Assembly (NCBI GenBank): GCA_022749815.1
Contig: JAKIWV010000004.1
Coordinates: 186,001 to 250,000 of the forward strand
From: Thermoplasmata archaeon
GTDB lineage: Archaea; Thermoplasmatota; Thermoplasmata; Lutacidiplasmatales; UBA184
DNA length: 64,000 bases
Reading direction: 5' to 3'
Position numbers and translations under genes: made by a program. Below the pieces are notes generated by a model, which saw nothing but the letters and a program-made list of their open reading frames with translations, did not search any database and was not told the DNA's origin. Of the stretch, positions 61,733 through 64,000 are shown in pieces. How positions within the stretch are numbered: the first letter of the stretch is position 1; every line of letters begins with the position of its first letter.

Positions 61733-62407
61733 CTAGGGTTTTCGGACTGCTCCGTACACGCTGTGGGCCGTCCGGAGCTTGAGCGGATGAAGATCCTTTT
61801 CACGACAGAATGCGTCAAACGCGTCGGACCAGTTGGTATCGTCCGAAATCAACAAGCCGTCCTGACGGAGGTGGGGCCAGACGGCGGTGTACTCGAACAT
61901 CTGATGCTGGAACGAGTGCTCGGAATCATGGAAGAACACGTCCACATTTGGGAGTCGTGCGAGCAGCGAAGGCAGCTCCACCTTAGCATCTCCCTCGATG
62001 AGGGTCCACGCGGACCGGAGGAACTCGGGCACCAGGTATCCGGTGGACAAACCGGCGGGGAGATGGGTTGCATCCCGTCGACCATCCGAGGTGGTCCACG
62101 GCGCGTGAAAGGGCAGGTCGATCGAATAGAGGTGCCCCGTTCCATTCCGGTGAACCGCGTCCAAGATGACTCGGGAGCTGCCACCGCTGTGGACGCCCGT
62201 CTCAACGATCACCTGGGGGGTCATCGCCCGCGTCACGCAGTATAGGAACGCGGTGCTTGTTCCCGCGGGGGGCCACAACTCTCGAAGGTATCCCCGGACC
62301 TTCTTCGTCGGTTGTCCGGATAGTCCCGAGATGACGGCCGGTAATGAGAGCTGCGAAAGACCTTCTCGGATGGGCCACAAGGCGTCCAGCATCGTAGGTC
62401 GTCCCAT
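61733..62407 (-). CDS. Class I SAM-dependent methyltransferase
   Basis: A 224-residue Methyltransf_24-like enzyme. The cofactor motif is VIVETGVHSGGSSRVILDAV, an acidic loop follows in LYSIDLPFH, and IEGDAKVELPSLLARLPNVDVFFHDSEHSF gives the catalytic Asp/His region with ISDDTNWSDAFDAF. This resembles TylF/cephalosporin-hydroxylase-like families. It stands just before the decayed region holding a broken TylF-type gene, so a former methyltransferase or glycan-decorating cluster is possible. Confidence 0.85.
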   Translation of the reverse strand: MGRPTMLDALWPIREGLSQLSLPAVISGLSGQPTKKVRGYLRELWPPAGTSTAFLYCVTRAMTPQVIVETGVHSGGSSRVILDAVHRNGTGHLYSIDLPFHAPWTTSDGRRDATHLPAGLSTGYLVPEFLRSAWTLIEGDAKVELPSLLARLPNVDVFFHDSEHSFQHQMFEYTAVWPHLRQDGLLISDDTNWSDAFDAFCREKDLHPLKLRTAHSVYGAVRKP

Positions 62408-62739
62408 CCCAGTTCTCTCAGCTCCTCTCGGAATCAGCTCCCACTAGGGGGAGCCATTCGAGCCGTCCTAGTGGGGGGCGGACGTCGCCCGGGGAGTAAA
62501 TACCTCTCCCCAAAGGCGAGTCGAGAGCACACCGTCGAGCCCCCGATGGTCGCCAGGTCGGTCAATGTGGGGAAGCGGGCGGAGACCCGTGAAGTTACCT
62601 GTGATCGAGCTGCTGACCGGAAAACCCAAAGCGACGAGCGGCTCGCGTCATTGGGCCGATTCCCGTTTCGATGCTACAAGGGGCGGCACTCAAACTGGCC
62701 TCATGAAGAAATGGGACCACTCTTGGTCGATTCTTACCA
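62408..62739. other. Intergenic stretch without a supported gene
   Basis: This 332-bp gap contains a 9-bp inverted repeat and no ORF with family resemblance. Open frames here lack the codon bias seen elsewhere. Confidence 0.4.
62440..62475. repeat. 9-bp inverted repeat, 18-nt loop
   Basis: CCCACTAGG and CCTAGTGGG, perfectly matched, 33 bp ahead of the minus-strand methyltransferase start and at the border of the decayed region. It could be an operator, a recombination scar or a mobile-element end. Confidence 0.4.
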
Positions 62740-63589
62740 ATGTCGAGCAACTACCCTGGCCGGTTTTCTTCAGCGGCAATCACTTCGTTCAGCCTCGAGC
62801 ACCCTGAATATTTCGCCAATCTGCTCCGGCGAGTCGCCCCGAGGGGCAGATACCGAGCCACTTGCTGATTCCAGCTCCTTCAACAGTGGCGCTTCTGTCT
62901 TGCCGACGTCCGTCCTTGGGGGACGAACTACGAGTTTGGGGTGGGGGGGCAACACCCTAGTGGCATTAATTCAGGCGGTTCGCGATTTCGAGCAGACGAA
63001 TGGTTGGATGACAGAACGTTTCCGCGTTTTCGCGTTTGACAGCTTCCAGGGTCTCCTAGCGCCCACGTCGACCAAGGACCAACATCCCTAAGGGAGGCGT
63101 GGTTGGAGATCCGGCGATTTCGCGCACTCCCTGGCTGACGTCCAACGAAGGATCGCGTCGCAACAACCGGATCTTGGGCGCATGGACCTCAAATTCATCC
63201 CCGGGCTTTGCGAGAATTCGCTGACCGTCGAGTTCCGGGAAGAGCTCCGGCGTTTCCCTCCGACTCTGGTCAGCATCGACGTAGACTTCCACAGCTCTAC
63301 ACGTACTATTCTCGAGTGATCGGGGCCCATTCTAAGGAACGGAACACTGTTCTACTTCGACGACGGCTGGAGTTTTCGAGGAGACCCCGAGAAGGGCGAG
63401 CTGGCGGCCATCAACGAGTTCAACCTGAAGGGAGACGCGTTCCTCGTCCACTATCCGGTCGATGCTGCGATGAACCTGGTTTCTCCACGCTACGCTTTCT
63501 CCCGCAAGAAAACCAGTCCCTCACGCTCCGGATGGTCCCCGCCTGTTGCGCGCGTGCTTCTGCGAGCACTACGGGCGGGAGCTGGCTGA
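62740..63589 (+). pseudogene. Decayed TylF-like O-methyltransferase
   Basis: Pieces in several frames line up with a TylF/macrocin-O-methyltransferase: EHPEYFANLLRRV (62740-62868, ending TGA), then NYEFGVGG, a frame change at the G7 run 62943-62949, TLVALIQA...RFRVFAFDSFQGL (ending TAA 63091), another change, GDFAHSLADV...FIPGLCENSL...LVSIDVDFHSST (ending TGA 63319), and finally GTLFYFDDGWSFRGDPEKGELAAINEF (to 63589). Motif order D-S-F-x-G, V-D-x-D-x-x-S-S-T and YFDD matches the family. At least three disruptions make a working protein unlikely. Confidence 0.7.
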
Positions 63590-63651
63590 CGGCCGCCACG
63601 TCAGGCGGTTGCCACTCGGGGAATCCGCGACCTGCCCTGACAGCGCCGCCA

Positions 63652-64000
63652 TCAGACGATTCGGATCAGATGATACGGGGCTCCGATGTCGGACTGAGCC
63701 AGAACCAGAGGCGGGGTCAGCGGCTGAATGCCGTACAAGAACATTCGGCCGCTTCGGGTTTTCATCGAGATCCGTGTCGAAGCAATCGCCTGGAGGCTAT
63801 GGAGCAGGGGGTCCGACGGTGGCCCGATCATCACAATGTGTGTCGAGGAATCGGCGAGCGTCCTCTGAACGAGGCCGGGGAACGTCTCCGGAGTGTAGGC
63901 AGCCACGGCACCGGCCGATGCGGCGCGCAGGCCACTGAGCCATACCACGGCGAGGCTGGGGATCCCGGCGGCGTTCCCTTCCCGGAGGAACTTACTGGCT
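63652..64000 (-). CDS. Partial hypothetical protein, runs off window
   Basis: A minus-strand frame open for 116 codons from the window end to the stop at 63652, so this is the C-terminal part only. It reads SKFLREGNAAGIPSLAVVWL then HIVMIGPPSDPLLHSLQA. The alternation of hydrophobic strands and helices suggests a Rossmann or glycosyltransferase-B type C-terminal half, but no family is recognised. It might belong to the same former surface-sugar region as the pseudogene. Confidence 0.45.
   Translation of the reverse strand, partial: ASKFLREGNAAGIPSLAVVWLSGLRAASAGAVAAYTPETFPGLVQRTLADSSTHIVMIGPPSDPLLHSLQAIASTRISMKTRSGRMFLYGIQPLTPPLVLAQSDIGAPYHLIRIV

Noticed and set aside
1-64000. CRISPR array, insertion sequence, rRNA operon or prophage
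   Set aside because: I saw no regularly spaced direct repeats, transposase or integrase motifs, rRNA signatures or phage structural genes.

Overview
The window is a gene-dense, GC-rich (roughly 60-65%) archaeal chromosome segment. Archaeal identity rests on a transcription factor B gene (24178-25131), a group II chaperonin/thermosome (57497-59152), translation factor aIF5B (27019-28782), an archaeal NOG1-type GTPase, a beta-CASP RNase of the aCPSF2 type, two KaiC/RadA-like ATPases, TATA-box promoters about 25 bp ahead of several starts, and a tRNA that appears to carry a bulge-helix-bulge intron. Gene content (split glycine decarboxylase, APC permease, alpha-hydroxy-acid oxidase, MsrA, repeat-rich surface protein) and the high GC point to a Thermoplasmatota lineage of soil or sediment type with an oxygen-exposed, heterotrophic life. 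That placement is inference, because there is no rRNA in the window.

Layout. 1-13 kb: small hypothetical proteins, an ammonium transporter, a methyltransferase, an alpha-hydroxy-acid oxidase, GNAT acetyltransferases, an SRPBCC protein, a zinc-ribbon/RGG-tail protein, a DUF4260-like membrane protein, a nucleotidyltransferase-like protein, an APC permease and a metallophosphoesterase. 13-24 kb: MsrA, two alpha/beta hydrolases, a CrtI/PYROXD2-like oxidoreductase, VOC and SDR enzymes, more GNATs, a large glycine/asparagine-rich surface protein and an M24 peptidase. 24-36 kb: information processing (winged-helix protein, TFB, aIF5B, Y-family polymerase, TruD) mixed with an acetolactate-synthase-like enzyme and a KaiC-like pair in which one partner has lost Walker A. 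36-48 kb: TauE/SafE with DUF1634, an MFS transporter, a HExxH protein, a P1-type peptidase, an XRE-CBS regulator, a B12/radical SAM enzyme, a JAMM protein, an IMPase-NAD kinase pair, aCPSF2 and NOG1. 48.3-55.7 kb: a tightly overlapping seven-gene operon (gcvPA, gcvPB, M24 peptidase, PFK with pyrophosphate-type signatures, mtnA, methyltransferase, glycosyltransferase). 55.7-62.4 kb: tRNA-Asp, a 51-residue membrane protein, nitroreductase, RdgB, thermosome, cis-prenyltransferase, hypothetical, GNAT and a methyltransferase. 62.4-64 kb: decayed sequence with a broken TylF-like methyltransferase and a partial ORF running off the end.

The genome is compact: neighbours commonly overlap by 4 nt (ATGA or GTGA) and convergent genes overlap by 4-49 nt. 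GTG starts are frequent and one TTG start is inferred. The best candidates for novelty are the tRNA-Asp gene with a 29-nt insertion that folds as a bulge-helix-bulge intron at position 59/60, the chained glycine/PFK/MtnA operon, the separate-gene version of the methanogen NADP phosphatase-NAD kinase fusion, and the KaiC-like pair with one degenerate partner.
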